From: a virus
Direction: 5' to 3' (one strand)
Virus record (IMG/VR): IMGVR_UViG_3300042294_001443
Span: 1-31,643 of that record
DNA length: 31,643 bases
Below the pieces are notes generated by a model. That model saw only the letters and a list, made by a program, of their open reading frames with translations. It was not told the DNA's origin and made no database searches. The position numbers were made by a program, and so were the translations under genes. Of this stretch, positions 30,532 to 31,643 are shown one piece after another. Position 1 is the stretch's first letter. Each line of letters opens with the position of its first letter.

Positions 30532-31643
30532 CAGACGACTCCTCCGGGCGGAAGAAGAGGTGCGATGTTGGCGGGGTTAGGTGCCGCCATCGCCGCCATC
30601 GGGTTCGGGGGCTGGGCTCCTCCCGGTGTCGGTGCTCCTGTGGGAGCGACGGGCGGCATGGGCGGCGCTGCTTCAGGGAGGAAGTCCTCCGGCAAATCAT
30701 AAGCACGGACAAGGGACTTGAGAATGGTGTCGTTGCTCACACCTAAACTCTGTAACAGCGGGACAAGGTTCGTTAGCTCCTGCTTCTTTACGCTGTCAGA
30801 CATCGGGGTCGATCCGCTGTCCTGCGCGAAGAAGCTGAAGTCACCTCGTAGGTCATCGGGCGTGACCACCTGCGACTTCCCGCCCAGCCGCACAACTACG
30901 TCGCCATCGTCCATCAGCGTTGACAGCATGACCACATAAGTCTGTGCTGCCTGAGCGATGGCCGCATCCCGCTCCCGCGCCTGTCGCCCAATCTCGGACG
31001 CGGAGTAGGCTGCCAGTGCGGTGACCTCGGTGGCCGTGGCCTTGGTGGCCTGACCTCTGGTGAACGGCGCCATGACTGAGCCGCGGCTGAAGTCTGACTC
31101 CACCTGTTGCTCATAAGTCTGTAACTCTGGAGGCGTGGGGCTGTGCGGTACAGGCGCGATGGCTGAGCGGAGGTCTTGACCGGGTGACAGCTCTACTTGG
31201 ATGAACTCACCGTCCTGGCCCTGTGCGATCTTCGCCATGCTCTCAGGGTCGAGAAGGCCAGAGACTACCATCCACTGTCGCGCTGCTTTACGGATGCCGT
31301 TGGCCTGGAAGGTACGGATGGTGTTTATCTCTACGATTTGGTCATAGACCCTGCGCAGCGCGCTGTACCCGCGCAGCGGTTCGTCTGGCTCCCGGCTCAT
31401 GTAGATGGGGACGATGGGGACTACCGGCTTGCCCGATGCAGTCTGGAACGGGATGCCGTCAAACTTCTCCTGCTCTGGCTCCTCGCCATCCTCGACTACA
31501 CCGACATCCAGCACAACGCCGTCATACAGGAACTTCTCGCCGTTCTTGTAGTCGGGGCTCCAGATAAACATCTTTTCTTTAACGAGGTCATAGAACTCAA
31601 CAACCATGATGAAGTCAGCGACGGGCTCGGTGATGCTGTCCTC
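30531..31643 (-). CDS. Portal protein, C-terminal part (cut by window edge)
   Basis: These 370 codons are open to the right edge and form the body of the portal protein. Visible hallmarks are VVEFYDLVKEKMFIW near the edge, GYSALRRVYDQIVEINTIRTFQ followed by RKAARQWMV, RGQATKATATEVTALAAYSAS with the helix EIGRQARERDAAIAQAAQTYVVMLS, and a Pro/Gly/Ala-rich tail. The frame continues 12 codons beyond the Met at 31607, so that Met is internal. With the 136 N-terminal codons at 1-410, about 506 residues are seen, short of the roughly 600 or more I would expect, so a part appears missing. The downstream zinc-ribbon gene overlaps its stop. Confidence 0.88.
   Translation of the reverse strand, partial: EDSITEPVADFIMVVEFYDLVKEKMFIWSPDYKNGEKFLYDGVVLDVGVVEDGEEPEQEKFDGIPFQTASGKPVVPIVPIYMSREPDEPLRGYSALRRVYDQIVEINTIRTFQANGIRKAARQWMVVSGLLDPESMAKIAQGQDGEFIQVELSPGQDLRSAIAPVPHSPTPPELQTYEQQVESDFSRGSVMAPFTRGQATKATATEVTALAAYSASEIGRQARERDAAIAQAAQTYVVMLSTLMDDGDVVVRLGGKSQVVTPDDLRGDFSFFAQDSGSTPMSDSVKKQELTNLVPLLQSLGVSNDTILKSLVRAYDLPEDFLPEAAPPMPPVAPTGAPTPGGAQPPNPMAAMAAPNPANIAPLLPPGGVV

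Noticed and set aside
1-31643. Prophage or integrated element
   Set aside because: No integrase, excisionase, repressor or attachment site is recognised, and no bacterial flanking genes are present.

Overview
The window looks like almost all of the genome of a small, virulent-looking, T7-morphology bacteriophage (podovirus type) with a GC-rich genome. No ribosomal, tRNA or bacterial housekeeping gene is visible and I see no integrase. The morphogenesis genes follow the T7 order (portal, scaffold, major capsid protein, adaptor, nozzle, then small, middle and giant ejection proteins, then a holin-like gene), but no T7-type RNA polymerase and no recognisable endolysin is present. Both window ends lie inside a portal gene: positions 1-410 encode its N-terminus and 30531-31643 its C-terminus, both on the minus strand. 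The simplest reading is a circular (or circularly permuted) genome cut inside this gene, with a short piece, probably a few hundred bases, missing.

Layout. (1) 1-2924, minus strand: small terminase, a DEDDh exonuclease, large terminase and the start of portal, joined by 2-nt gaps or 4-nt overlaps. (2) 2925-3464: a 540-bp divergent control region with nested inverted repeats, eight GTTAC/GTAAC pentamers (three at exact 9-nt spacing) and a sigma70-like rightward promoter. It is the best candidate for a replication origin or operator. (3) 3465-8066, plus strand: an early block with a very acidic first protein, a 776-aa fusion of a reduced family A polymerase palm to a VirE-type helicase, an HNH-AP2 homing endonuclease and three unknown small proteins. 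Hairpins follow the first two genes, and a bidirectional terminator at 8101-8123 ends the block. (4) 31643 down to 8139, minus strand: one long, tightly packed late operon. It runs from the portal C-terminus through capsid and tail genes, three fibre-like proteins, the ejection proteins (287, 691 and 2433 aa), two beta-rich proteins and a holin-like gene to a cluster of small basic proteins, two of them under 50 aa.

The most interesting item is the replication protein. It has polymerase motifs A, B and C of family A, but the steric-gate Glu is His, the O-helix Phe and Tyr are Ala and Asn, and motif C is HDG. It has no exonuclease domain and is fused to a Walker-type VirE helicase of the kind usually joined to primases. 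No separate primase, replicative helicase or other DNA polymerase is visible. I infer a one-protein primase-polymerase-helicase replisome, close to the TV-Pol idea proposed for mobile elements and Sputnik, possibly helped in trans by the DEDDh exonuclease encoded between the terminase subunits. Other notable points are a canonical EF-hand loop in the middle ejection protein and copies of control-region motifs inside late ejection genes.
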